From Pontederia crassipes (lineage: Eukaryota; Streptophyta; Magnoliopsida; Commelinales; Pontederiaceae): a DNA stretch of 64,000 bases. Location: NCBI GenBank assembly GCA_030549335.1, contig CM060189.1:51740917-51804916 (forward strand), written 5' to 3'. The translations under genes were made by a program, and so were the position numbers. This document shows, in pieces, positions 33,700 through 46,959 of the stretch (position 1 is its first letter; each line of letters begins with the position of its first letter). Under the pieces are notes generated by a model. The model saw nothing but the letters and a program-made list of their open reading frames with translations, made no database searches and was not told the DNA's origin.

Positions 33700-34697
33700 C
33701 AGCTCTTCACATGCTCAAATATTCAGGTTTAGATTCCCTACAAGAATGAGTGCCTGTCAATTTTTCCTCTTCGCACGCATGCATGGATGAATGATTGCAA
33801 AGAGCAGCCAACTCATGGACTATTAATGATTGCAAAGAGTTACTGAATGAGCAGCCAACTCATATAGGTAAGATTCTTAACACCTTTTTCTACTGTGGAA
33901 GATTGAAGATTTCATGTCTGTTTTTTTTACCCCTCCGAATCTTTGTGCCGATGCTATCTGATAGTTTAAGGATCATTCTGTAGTCTACATAGTTGAAGAA
34001 GGGACGCATTAAACTAATCAGAGGGATGCAAGATAATTAGTCTTTTGTCACGAACAGAAAGGTTGTAAAATTAAATAGTTTTACATTGATCTTGCCAGAG
34101 GTAGCTAATTGAACAAAATAATTTGCTGGGAGTAGTATTTTTTTTTTGAGGAAATTTTTGTTTTTTACATTTGGTTTCATAATAAAAGTTAAGTTAAAAT
34201 TACATTAGTTACCTTTTTATTCGATAAGAAGAAAATGATCCAAGAGAAAATGATTTTTCTCAAATTCATATGACTTTTAGGTCAACCAAAAGATATTTTA
34301 GTTTATCATTGAGAAATACACAAAAATGCAGGGGCGTAGATAGATTATCCCTTCCTAAGAAGCTGATGAAAATAAAACTAAAATTCAATTAGATTTCGTG
34401 TTGAGTTAGATTCATCATTCAAACTAAAGACTCATAAAAAACCCTTGCTAAAGACCTTAACTTACTAATGTAAGATCAATCTGATTGGTTAGCAGGGTAT
34501 ACAAGAACCTTGCTCAGAAGTCGGAATGCAACTTCCTCCTGCCACCTTGCTAGTATTAGTAAATTGTAAATACATACTACTTTGCTGACTTCTCATGCTT
34601 AGTTTGGATTTGATTAGTTCGTCATACAATGATTCCGGTAATTCCATTAAAATATAAGTAACAAATTTGTTTAGTATGAAATAGTTCTTCAATTTTA

Positions 34698-34991
34698 TTG
34701 CAGGATACCTCACGTAAAGAAGTAAAAACTTATTGTGGGTTTGATGATGAGCAGTACCATTACAAAGCTGTTGTTCCCTGTGGAGTCAATCCTGCTGAAA
34801 ATTCATGTGAATATGGAATTGAGCATGCTTCTAATATACAGTACATAATAATGCCAACTTTTTCTACATGGAGAATGGAAATAAGTACCAATGTCGGTGA
34901 TGTTGAGAAACATTATGATTGCGATAATGACTTGTCCCTGAATTTTCATGGCTTGCAATCCCAAATCCTACTTGGAATTAGACATTGTTGA
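34698..34991 (+). other. Unrecognised open stretch behind a splice-acceptor-like site
   Basis: 97 codons starting at ATG 34698, preceded by TTTATTGCAG. Composition is protein-like (six Cys, CGFDDEQYHYKAVVPCGV) but I do not recognise a family. It could be an exon remnant; there is no partner exon I can support. Confidence 0.2.
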
Positions 34992-36071
34992 CAATCAACT
35001 GCATACATGGAATGTTTTTTAAGTTTTGATGTTTTCCCAATGGTTTCTTGTGCCTCTGTTTTTTCCTTCCATGCGTCGAGAATACCTATTGTTCCTGTCC
35101 AATGGTCATGCATGCATTGCAGAGAGTTCTACTTCGAAATGGTTCTATGACTACAACTCCAAAACTATGAGAAAAGAGGGTTGAATCCATAATGGGGAGA
35201 TCATAGGATCAAACATCGGGGTCGCTTTAAGTGGTTTAAAGCTCAATGCAATCGGTCCTCTGGATATCATAGCTAATACCCACAGTATCAAGGTGGATTT
35301 ACTGGTTCCCGTCTGAACACTACTTGTAACAGCATTGCAGGATGATTTTGCTGTGAGAAATTGAGGAAGTTTCTGATAATCAGTTAGGTTTTCTCACTTG
35401 AATTATCTTTTGCTCTTTTTTTTTCTCAACTTTGCCAAAGACCTTAAGATTCTGGGCTGCCTTGACAGTTTTTAGCTTCTGAGTGATAGAGCCCACAGAC
35501 GTCAAACCAAACGCTGTTCAAAAGCATCCAAATTAGCATCAGTAAGGCGACAATGCGTTTCTCTGAGACTATAATATTGATGTGCCATTGTTAAGATTAT
35601 TCTGTCATTTTACTTGGAACATCTGCATTAATTCCATTAGCTCAAAGTTAATTTAGCAAAATAATATATATATTTCGCACAGTTAAATTTATTCTTCATG
35701 GTACAGAATTGGTTGCAGAAATGAACTTCAAATTTGCAGTGGTCAGTGGCCCCATCATCCTTCTGAAAGGCAGACAGAGAAGCAGTAACTCAATAAAAAT
35801 GGGAAAATAAGTGTCATCCAAAGTGCTGACTACTGTAGCCGTTATACTGTCGCCACTGGTGACATCGCCATGCCAACCTGGGGACAGTAACATGCATGCA
35901 AAGTTTGCTTCAAACCTTATCAGAGTTTTGACTTAACCATATGGCCAAAGTTAAAAGTTATATGGTTCCCACATCTACCTTGATTGGTCCATATGGTTTC
36001 ACCAGCTCACCTAGTGGAAACAAAACAAGCTCTTGTCCTCATGCATTTCTGACTTATGCCATACTCACATG

Positions 36072-36098
<27 letters not shown>
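36072..36098 (+). repeat. (CT)n tract upstream of GDSL copy 1
   Basis: About 13 CT units in the presumed 5' leader. Pyrimidine tracts of this kind are common in plant 5' UTRs. Confidence 0.9.
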
Positions 36099-36103
<5 letters not shown>

Positions 36104-36192
36104 TTTAATTCACAAAGACAAGCTTTTAGATTATTGCTCTGGTTTCTCTCTTTGCTATCTTCTCTGTCTAGAGTGCACTTGTGTCCCAAGAA

Positions 36193-38033
36193 ATGAAGAT
36201 CCTTCTTCTTCCCTTCTGCAAATACCTGTGGCATCCGCAACATGCCATTTCCCTGCTATCTTCAACTTTGGCGACTCCAACTCAGACACCGGCGGGTTGT
36301 CTGCTCTCTTCGGGTCACTTAATCCACCTTTCGGCGAGACATTCTTCAAGAAGCCCTCCGGCAGAAACTCAGATGGCCGCCTTGTGATTGACTTCATTGG
36401 TATGTTGCATGCAGATTGTGCACCCTTCTTTCTCTAAGGTTCATTTTTAGCCATGCAAATACCAATTATTGAAGCAGCATATTCTTTTTGTACACTTTCC
36501 ACTGTTGGGAGAGCGGGACCTTTTTAAATTACTTCACTGATGCCTATTAACAATGCCAACAAGTAAAAATGGAGCACAGCAACCCCCAACCACAAAGAGC
36601 TGCACAACTAGACATAAGCGGGAGTCATCGTTTCTGTATCGCTTTCATGTCATGTTTGAGCACAACTGTCACAGCTCACAATTCAAAACAAAACATGAGT
36701 TTTCATCAGTATTCATCACTGTGATGCTTGCTTCCTGCAGCCGAAAGCTTCGGGCTCCCTTTCCTCAGCCCTTACCTCGACTCGGTCGGCACAAACTTTA
36801 GCCACGGCGCGAATTTCGCGACCTCCGCTTCGACCATCGTGCGGCAGAACTTGGGAATATTCCAGGGTGGCTACAGCCCGGTCTACCTGCAGATACAGCT
36901 CTCGGAGTTCACCCGATTCATGGTCCAGTCCTAAGCAGCGTATCAACAAGGCATGCCATCCATGTCATGGAGGCCTGATGATATTCAATTCATCCTTGGA
37001 TATTAGTTAATCTAGTTGTTTATGTAATGCCGATCGCAAATGGTTTGCAATGCAGGAGGGGTGTTCCAGGAGTTGCTGCCTAAATCCGAGTACTTCTCGC
37101 ATGCTCTGTACACGATCGACATCGGCCAGAATGATGTCACTGCACTGTTCGAGCTGAACACGCCTCCGGACACATACATTCCGGATGCCCTCGCACAGTT
37201 CTCCGCTATCATAGAGGTTGTTTGAAGAGACCAGCCAAAACAGACACTGTAACATGTGTCAAATATCAACCTTAGCTGTCTGTGCTTCTTCTTAGCTGGA
37301 CTGTAACATCCATGACATGAATTGCTGTGCAGAGCATATATGACAAGGGCGGAAGGCACTTCTGGATCCACAACACGGGGCCACTGGGCTGTCTGCCCTA
37401 CGCTCTGCTGAGGAGGCCTAGCACATCGGCAGGGCTGGACGCAGCTGGCTGCTCAGTCTATTTCAATGAACTGGCACAAAAATTCAACGAAATGCTGTCT
37501 GAAGAAGTGGCATCGATCAGAAAGAAGCTTCCTCATGCAACCTTCGTGCTGGTGGACATGTACTCGGCCAAGTACTCCATTTTCAGCCAGCCTACGAAGT
37601 TCGGTAAGCTGTTCCAGCTTGCTCAGTTCATCTGAATTACTTGATCTGAAATGAGTGTTACAGTCCTACAGACAGACAGCCTGGGCAGGGAAAGATAACG
37701 TCGTCAAGTTGATAACTTGGATGATTTTTCTTTTTTGTTGCAGGGTTCGAGGAGCCACTCAAATCTTGCTGTGGATATGGTGGTGGCGCCTACAACTTCG
37801 ATTTTGGTGTCAGATGCGGGTATCCGGTGGTGATCAATGGCACTGAGCGTGCTCCAAGTTTGTGTCAGAACCCTGCAAAAAGGGTCGTGTGGGACGGGAT
37901 TCACTTCACGGACGCTGCGAACAAAGTTGTCTTCGATCAGATCTCCGGCGGAAAATTCTCTGAGCCTCCTGTCGCACTGAGCGCGGCGTGCCTCAAGATG
38001 GGCGCCACCACCCCTTCAATTCGTTCGAAGTAA
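36193..38033 (+). pseudogene. GDSL esterase/lipase, copy 1, broken
   Basis: Secreted plant GDSL hydrolases cleave acyl esters. Five exons match copy 2: 36193-36399, 36741-36950, 37056-37216, 37333-37603 and 37744-38033. Family blocks are present: block I FNFGDSNSDTGG with the Ser nucleophile, block II GANFATSAS, block III DIGQNDV, and block V DGIHFTDAAN with the Asp/His pair. Two lesions show. Compared with copy 2 about 40 bases of the signal-peptide region are missing, which puts ATG 36193 out of frame with the mature protein. Exon 2 also has an in-frame TAA at 36932-36934 where copy 2 reads Gly. Intron 2 starts with GC (AAG/GCATGC). I read this as a pseudogene, though draft-assembly errors could contribute. 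Confidence 0.85.
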
Positions 38034-38142
38034 ACGGGACGAATAAAGGCGTCAGAGAAAGGACACGACATGTGATTCTTCTCCTTTTTTTTTTTACCGT
38101 GCATTTGCTAATTTAATCTTTGGAAAGTAAACATCACATTTT

Positions 38143-39449
38143 ATGGTTGTGTTGGGATGGTCCAATTAGAGTTCTAATTAGTTCTAAGAATTATTTAATT
38201 TAATGACAAAGTTCCATAAGCGAAGAACTATATTGATGATTTGACGGACAAGTTTATGTAATTGTTTCACGACTCCGAGCGATATTTGCAAGTTTTGACA
38301 TTTAACAGGGATTTTTTTATCGGAGCACACGAGAATTTTTTGCGTTGACCAGGATTTTAATTCACGCGGGGCCCACTAGAACTCACGTACCTATTTGGCT
38401 TTATTAAAGTTTCGACCGCTAGTTCCGATCCAAATGCAGCCTATGATAGTATTTAGATATGAATAAAATGCGAGAACTTTAGTAAGTTCAATCAAACACA
38501 AGGGTGAGTTCTAGGGGGGCTTGCGCGAATTGAAGTTCTGGTCAATTCAAAAAGTTCTCGCGAGTCCTTGTAGAAAAGTTCCGGTCAAAAGCCAGAACTC
38601 AAGGATTACGTTTGGATGGGAACATTTCGCGAGAACATCGCGAAATGTTCCCAAACGCAGCATGTGATGAAAATAAACACGTGACTTCCGCGGGAACATT
38701 TGATGAAATGTTCCCGTGGAAAGTTCTTGCCTTCGGCAAGAACATTTATTTTTTTTCAACACCGCAATCTTTGACTTTTTTTTATTTCATCTATTTTTTT
38801 AATTATTTTGTAATGTATGTATATATAATTTATAATATATTAATACATTATTAGGGATCTTATAAAATAATTTATTAAATGTTATTAATTAAAAACTATA
38901 AAATAAATAGTTCTAATAATTAATAAATATTTTATTAATTAAACTATTCAATTATTTTTTTAAAAAATATATTATATTTGGATCTTAAAATGTACGTAAG
39001 TTATAATATTAATAATATTTAAAATATTTAATCTAAATAAATAAAAATAATATTAATCATATAACGATTTACATAAATTATAATATTAATAATATTTTCT
39101 TATTTACTATAATTTTATACCTCATAAAATAATAAATTATATTTTTAGTTCTTACTTTTTATTCAAACACTCACTAAAACTCATCCATCACATCAACTTT
39201 TTAAATTCCTATCAATACACTTTTTCATTCAAACACCAACCCAAACTTTTCTATCACATCAATTAGTTCTCGAGAACAAAAGTTCTCTTAATGTTCCCGT
39301 GCCAAACGCAGCCAAGAACTTCTCGCTTGGAGTTCTCGCTGGAAAAGTTCTAATTTGCAAGAACTTCGTCCAAACGCTCTTCAAAAACAAAATCGTCACT
39401 TCCAATGTTATGAGAACTTGGGAGAATTTTTATCTGCCTATCCAAATAC
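38143..39449. mobile_element. Composite MITE / fold-back region
   Basis: The left end GGTTGTGTTGGGATGGTCC and the reverse complement of the right end (GGTTGTATTTGGATAGGC) match. The interior repeats GTTCTCG/GAACATT and AAACGCAGC words and holds nested hairpins (38618-38652, 38722-38743). The AT-rich family A block lies at about 38800-39270. Probably nested non-autonomous elements; no coding sequence and no clear TSD. Confidence 0.5.
38618..38652. repeat. Perfect 15-bp stem, 5-base loop
   Basis: GGGAACATTTCGCGA at 38618-38632 pairs exactly with 38638-38652 across the loop GAACA. Shortly after, GTTCTTGCC and GGCAAGAAC form a second stem. Confidence 0.88.
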
Positions 39450-40585
39450 AACCAATATGGGTTTCATTTGATCATCGGAATTTTATTATATTATTATCGC
39501 TTGGATTTAGGGAGCATTTTCGAGTCTGGATCGAGTTGACTTGATTAGTCCGATGATTCAAAAGTGACCCCGTTAAAAACTGGGCGGTCAATTCAAGCGA
39601 GTTTGGATTATATTTAGAACCAAATTGATCAAAACTCAACCATCAATGCATCCATAATGAATTTCGATGTTTCAGTCTCAATCAAGCTACCCAATTTCGA
39701 TAACTATAAAAAATTAACTTATTTTACTTTAGAATTAAACATACTTAATTCAATTTGGACTTTACATTACTTTAAACTAAAACTATATTAAAATATAATA
39801 TTTTATATCAAAGTGAATTATATTAGATGTTGGGAAAAGGTATTATTATTTTAAAAACAATATAAAATTGATATTAAGTATTATAATAGTAAAAGAAAAA
39901 CTTAATTAGGTGACCCAACTGGAGCCTGTTTGTGTCCGGTGTTATGACCCTTTTGAACTCAAAATAGCTTAATAAAGCTTGACGAGACTTATGTGGGCTT
40001 TCAATATGAGTGCGGCCGAACCTGGCCCATTAACACACAGATTTTATATTTTTCATGCTATTTTCTTATTTCCCATATTTTAATTACTGATTATTATTTT
40101 TTTATTGATTAATTTTTTTTCGGTGATGTCATTGATTAATTTTTAGTTTGGATTTAAACTCGAGACTGCTTGGTTGACAGGTCAATAAATGTGTCATTAC
40201 ACTATACTCTCACATGCATTATTGATATATTGTTGAATCTAGTGGTACTGATCAATGTTATTAAGATCATGTTCTTAACTAGGTTCATAAGGATTACAAG
40301 ATCCCAAAATGTGAGGTATGTGAAAAATGTTACAAAAACTGTAAAGGCCTTATGAGCAAGATCGAAAGGTGATCAATTATAGTAAGATCGTGATATAAAA
40401 TAGATAGAGGTATTTCAGATTTTATTAGTTAAAATATTCTAATAGATGCCAATGTTTTTGTTAAGCAATGTAGCTGTTAGGTAACGTGAAAAAGTAATGC
40501 AATAAATGCTTCTAAGTGTCCTTTAATTTTCAAAGACATGAGTGAAATGGTGTAGTGACTTGACAGTTGAACCTTAGGTTAGATA

Positions 40586-40730
40586 AAGGTTCCACCTTAT
40601 CTTGATGAAAGTCCCACCTTGCCTTTTCTTGATAAAAGTTCCACATTGTGTTGCATAAAAGTCCCACCTTTTATTAATGAAAAACCGACCTTGTAACTCT
40701 AATAAAAATCCCACCTTGTGTTAATGAAGG
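40586..40730 (+). repeat. Degenerate short tandem repeat
   Basis: About six copies of an AAAGTCCCACCTTGT-like word spaced 20-30 bases apart. Confidence 0.65.
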
Positions 40731-43700
40731 TCTCATCCCGATTTGCGAAGAATTAAATTTTTCTTCAAAATAATTATAAATTAAGTGAATATGGCCAATT
40801 ATCATAAATTCAAATGGGCATTAATCAAACTTAGATAAATTTGTTTTTATGACTAAAATTGACTGCATGCATGCCATGATCAAATTATAGAAAAACTTTT
40901 TATAACTAAAATATGTCATGTTTTCTATGCATCAACAACTATCCATATGAAAATGTTTCACGATCTTTTAATTTACAACTCTACGACAAAGCAAGTAGAC
41001 TTTTGAAATGGCCACATTGGATTTTTAAACCTACTATGTATATATGTTGCATCGATTGAAGTTAATTCATGATCTCGAGTTTAGATTTTCTTTCACCATG
41101 AGATACGACCACTATAGGTTGCCATCAAGTTTACTTTTTAGTAGAAGTAATTTATGTCATATTCTAGTAAAGCTGGAAGGGCACTAAAATTTGTGGTCTA
41201 TTGAATAGATTTTGAAACAGGCTGTTCAATTGTTCAACTCACTACATCCTAACTTGAGTAAATTTAGGACTAGAGCTAGAATGGTTTTACAAAAATCCCA
41301 TAATAGAAGGATCATAATTAAAGTGTTCTTAATCAATTTAGAAATTAAATATCTAAATTTCACTAGTGAAACTTAGTTTGTTCCTAATAATATCAACTTA
41401 GACATAAGTTTGTTCACTCACACGAACAAACATTGTTGAAGCTTATAAAGAAAGAGGAAGAAAAATAAATGATTTAATCAAGATATTTTTTTATAAAAAA
41501 TATTTAAATTTTTATGTCGTGTTCAAGATTATTGAAATGCGAGTTCTAATAGCTCAATGTTGTCTTATTAAGAGAGAGGTCAAACATGAGATCTTACTTG
41601 GTGTTACGAGAGAACGAAAAATTTCAGAACTCATGTTAGATGATAGAAGGGAGCAACTATTTCACCATATGATTTTCGTGGAGCTCAGACATACACACTT
41701 TGTGGGAAGGTTGGTTTATGGATTGTCTTTTCTTTGGTTTGAAAAGACGCATCATTGCAGAACCAAATATCTTTCTTTCTTTTGGACGGGCTTATGGCTC
41801 TTAGCCCTTTGTTTACGACCTCCTAACAACATGGCACCAATATGATCTCCCACTGTGAGGTTGTCACCAATAGATAAGAGTCTTCATTATAATACTTCTG
41901 TTTAGTACCAAGTATGATAACACAATTTAAGGCCATAGTGAATTGATTTCTTCAACTTTCATCATGGTCTAAGTATTTGATAATTTTTCTTTATTTATAT
42001 GTATCCTTATATTCGTCACTACATTTTAAGAGAAGAAACATTAGTTTTTGCTACATTAATTGAAAACTCAAAAACACAAAATAAATTAGTTTGTCGAGCT
42101 AGTCTAGGAAAAAACTAATTCATGACTAAAAGACATGAGGGCGATGGAAAGACTCTTATTAGTTAATCACACTTTCACATACAATCAATCGATTATTTTT
42201 CTTGGTATAGAAAATGTTTTTTTACATGAAACTTATCATGGAGCAAGAAGTAGGTTGTCTTGATTATGTAGCAAAATATATCTAGGGCATAATGAGTTAC
42301 ATGATTGGTTGAGTATTCATTATATCATGAGCAGCAATGAATCCCTAATGGAGATGACCTATACTCTAAATATAGTGGACAATTATAAACCCTAATAAGT
42401 CACATACGAACTCTTAAAAAATGCTTGTACTTGTAGGTCATACGTTCCATTTATCATTTTATACAAAAGTGGAAGTATGCTCAATGCCAAGTGGGGTTGA
42501 GCCAAGTGGGGCATTGTTGGTCTTACACCCTTTTGGGCTTAGTGGGCACTACTTACCCTTTTAAATTCTTATATCCATCCATGCGTCTAGAAGTTGTGTA
42601 TATATATGCCAGTTGCATTAATTAATATAAATTCCGATGCACAAAATATTTGTAACACCAAAATATGTGATTCATTAGGATCAAGGCATAAAATTTTACT
42701 CACACTGAAGTAGACAAATAGTTTTAGCCTTTTGGATATCCCAATTTGTTGGTACCTACAATAGCTTCTTGAACTTTTAGATGAGGCTATAGATTTGCGA
42801 CAATAAATGCTAAATATTTTTTTAAGAATCTATTTTCCTTCATTATGATACTTAACTTAGTAAATAGATTTGATTTTATACTTCATTGTTTTGCATCAAA
42901 ATTTTATTTTACTTTTTTATCATTACAATTAATTTTGTATAGAATAAAGATAAAAATTAATCGACTTTAGTTGGAAGATCAATTAGTAAGCATGACTCGT
43001 TACAAGGTCAATGGAAGCTAGTGCCAGTGAATTCAATTTTTAGAATCACTAATTTGATTAGAAGTTTATGGTTTCGATCTCGTTCCAACATCAAAGTAGT
43101 CAGATTCTAGCATTGTAAACTAATAGATCTTGACGGATTTATGCCGTATATAAATCTAGAGGTTGCATAATACCTTTTTTGGGCAGATTGTTGAGGTCTT
43201 TCTACAAAAACTTGATGGACACACTTGTAGCTTGTGATAAGAGACTAAACCATGTTACCAAATCACAAATATTCTTGGATGAACTTAGTAAAAGGCATGC
43301 CTTATGGGTCTTATTTTAGAAGTCATGAGGGAGACTAGCAAGGGGGTAGCTGCACTCGGAAGCCACACTTTAAGCGACTTGGGCGGTGTGGGGGACCTCA
43401 TGTGTTAGTCTAAACTTTTATTTTTTTGTCTAAAAGGTTACAAACATTTAAACTAGATGCTATAAATATTATAAAATAAGATCGCTTAATGTCAACTTAA
43501 TGATCTTTATGAATATAACTTAGTATTTTTCAACTTCATTACATATAAATATTATTCATTTTTTATATATGCTAAACTTTGCATGATTTAATTTACATTG
43601 ATGAAATACAATTTTTTATTTTTTTTGACAAATTTAAATTTTGTGTTATGTTGTCCACTTATTTGTGTAGCAATTTTTAATTAAAAATAAAGATTTTTAG

Positions 43701-44735
43701 AGAAAATAAAAATTGAGATTAAACAATATGAGTTTCCATGGTTAAGTGAGAAACTATTTACCTATAATTATTTCAATCTATATTATTTTGGTAAGCACGT
43801 AGACATTCACATTAGCTAATTAGGAGAGAAGGTGAGGAGAGAGATAGAAGAGGGAGAAATTGATGAGATGTTAGAGGAGATTAAATGAGAAATGAAATTT
43901 TGAAGAGAGAGAGAGAAATGGAAAGAGAAAGTGAGGATATATATTATACAAAGGAGAAATAGAATTATAGAAAACAAGAATATGATATATTAGAAGATAA
44001 GAGTAAATCAAATGAGAAACATGTTGAATCACAAGACACAAAAAAATTATCGCGAAAGCACAAAATCGATTCGGTAAATTTAAAATCAAACACAATAATG
44101 CTCAAATCACATGTATAATAGAGTAGGAAAGAGAGGGAGAGAGAGAAAGGCAAACTCAAGATGTCTTGCTCCATCTTTTCGATTTCGAAATTATCGGAGA
44201 TTTGATAACACACTTTCTTCATTTCAAATGGGATAAGAAAGAAACCTTTTATAATTCTTATCTTTCCTCCGCTTCAAGAGGTAAGGCATACCTCTCCTAA
44301 TCAAAAGCTTTCACCTGCCTTTTCATTGCTCAAGAGGTAAGGCACAAGCTTTTTTTCACTCAAGCGCTAAACCACTATTATAATATCATAAGAACACTTC
44401 TCAATCTCTCTTTTATAATTTCAAACCTCACACAAGAATGAGAGAAAAGAAATGAAAGATTTATAATTTTGAGCTCAATATGACTTCTTGGATGAACATA
44501 AGCGTTTGCTCAATTTTTTTTAGTCTTGATCTTCTTGATGTGTTTTGGACCTCTTTTATAGACTTCAATCTTCTCTCACCATTGGTAGTCAAAACTAAAT
44601 GTTTTGTATTTTTCTGCATTGAAATAGATGTCTATTTTTTTAGCGGGCATCCATTTTGAATTGAAAATTAGGTGTCCCTTTTGTTTTTCAAACGTTCGTT
44701 TCATCCTCCAAGGCATCTGTGAGTGAATAGATTGA

Positions 44736-45400
44736 TAAACCTACACTCTTTTATACATAAACTTTTGCACAGAGGTGATTTTTTTATTCTATTGAAAGTT
44801 AACAGAATTATCTACAACTTTGATCTTCAAAATATTATCTCAAAATTAAGTGCATAAAGTTATCTATTCTAAATTAAACTTTTTAGACCTTCACTTTTTT
44901 TATACATAACTTTTCGTACAAGTATCCAAATGAAATGATATTTGATTCCGTGAAACTCTAACAATATTATCTACAACTTTGATTCATATTTCATTCAACA
45001 TCTAATGGGATCATAGATGAATATTATCTCAACATTTAGTGCATAAACTTATCCATGTTAAATTAAACTTTTTAGACCTTCACTGTTTTACACATAACTT
45101 TTCGTACAAGTATTCAAATGAAACGATCTTTGATTACATAATAATATTACCTACAACTTTCATGTTTAACTCTTATCCAAAATCTAATTATAATATAATC
45201 AAATATTAAGTGCAAGTTCAGCACATAAAAATATCAACTTCAAATTTAACTTTTCGGGCTTCACTTGTTCATGCACAATTTTTTATGTGATTGTCCAAAG
45301 AAAGTGATTCTTGATTATCTAAAAAATAAGTGCATTATTTATAACTTTTATGTTCACTTCTTAATACAAATCTCATGGGAACATAGACGAGTAAATTACG
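44736..45400 (+). repeat. Four degenerate tandem units of about 165-180 bp
   Basis: Each unit contains CATAACTTTTCGTACAAGT-like sequence, then TTTGATT, ACAACTTTGAT, AATATTAAGTGCATAAA and TAAACTTTTTAGACCTTCAC. A related single unit occurs inside the solo LTR (about 50715-50900), so the array probably arose within an older LTR. Confidence 0.7.
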
Positions 45401-46200
45401 TCAAATGCCCTTCAACTTTGATCATTTTTCCAATTCTACCCTCCAACTTTACATTATAACACTTGTTAATGCTCTCCATCTTATTAATTATTTCATGGAA
45501 TGCTCTTTCGACCGGGAATACCTAATTTTCTGCACATTTCGCTGATGTGGTGACACTCTCTCTCCTCACGTAAGCAAAATTTTGAAAAATAAAAGATGCA
45601 TCGTCCTTGCAAGCTCTAACAAAAGGAAAGAGGAGGTGGGGGAGGGGGTGGGGGGGGGGGGGTGGGGTGAAATGCATAATTTTATTTATGATGCTTATAC
45701 ATGATGATGTTTTAATGTTAAAGAGGTATGGCAAACTATTCATGTTATATTGTGATGTTACAAATTCCATATCTGATGTCATGTAAAGATTGTGAAATAG
45801 TTACATGTATGTTATTAATGTTCCTATGATGATGACAAATACAGATAATGTAGTATCACGATTCGGGAATATGACATGCATATTCTTTACGTGATCTAAT
45901 TTGAAAATTTTGCACTCACAAGAATAAGAATGTCAGTTCAAACTCATGACAAAAGTGTTTCACATACTTAGGGTCAAATAAATCTTTTAACTAAATAAAC
46001 ATTGATGCAAATTATGCAATGAGATTTTTAAACATTTGAGATCTTATGAAATATTGTTGAGATGTTAAATGACTATTATGATGTTATTTTATTATATATA
46101 TATATTTAAAATTGTCAAAGTTTTTCATTGTTAACTATGATATGATAATGATATATGGGCGAAAAAATTCTCTTAAATGAACTTAGTCTTTACATAACTA

Positions 46201-46327
<127 letters not shown>

Positions 46328-46374
46328 AAGAATAATATAATAGGCAAAATGATAAAAGGTGAAATGAATATTAT

Positions 46375-46801
46375 TGCGGAATATCCTCGATACCAACAAA
46401 TGGTTGATAACGATATAGAAATCGATAAACAGGTAGTGAATAACAAGAAAACACATATAGAGAAAGACACAGATTTTACATGGTTTGAAAATTATTTTTC
46501 TACGTCCACGATCATCACATAGAGTTTCACTGTATTCAAACGTCTATCATGTTATGTATTATCTAGATCCCCACAATATATGATGCATAAACACTACTAG
46601 ATATGTGTCGGATAACAACACAGGATAACTGTATATCTGTCCTAATTCTTCACAACTCCATGTCTAATAATAGTTATGATAACTACTCAATCTCCTCAGA
46701 TTATGATTATAAGGAAGTTACAATCTCTCTTATTCTTTCTACCATAGCTAAAAACAAATTAGTTAGGTCTAGAATTAGGCTCCACCTAACTTACTCTAAC
46801 A
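46375..46801 (-). repeat. Copia LTR, left copy
   Basis: TGCGGAATATCCTCGATACC to CTCTAACA on plus. Shares CTACGTCCACG, TATGTGCTAGG/TGTCGG and CTCCACCTAACT blocks with the right LTR. Confidence 0.85.
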
Positions 46802-46959
46802 ATTTCTCACTTGGAGACTAATTCTCTTGAGATTGAGATGCATCTACTTGTGCCCGAACTCTGGATGGCTCCTCCCTGCAACTAACCCTATAGGGAACAC
46901 AAGGTTGCACCGAATTTTGATTTTCTATGACCGCCACCTCACTCTTCCTTGGTCTTGTA

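Larger units (their letters stand above)
31512..36032. other. Non-coding or eroded region between Alfin-like and GDSL loci
   Basis: No intact gene. Contains an eroded coding-like stretch on minus (32057-33170), a GA microsatellite (33649-33697), an unrecognised open stretch (34698-34991) and, from about 35690, upstream sequence partly shared with the second GDSL locus. Confidence 0.5.

Noticed and set aside
41519..41845. 108-codon open frame
   Set aside because: No homology recognised, no exon partners, and set in repeat-derived DNA.
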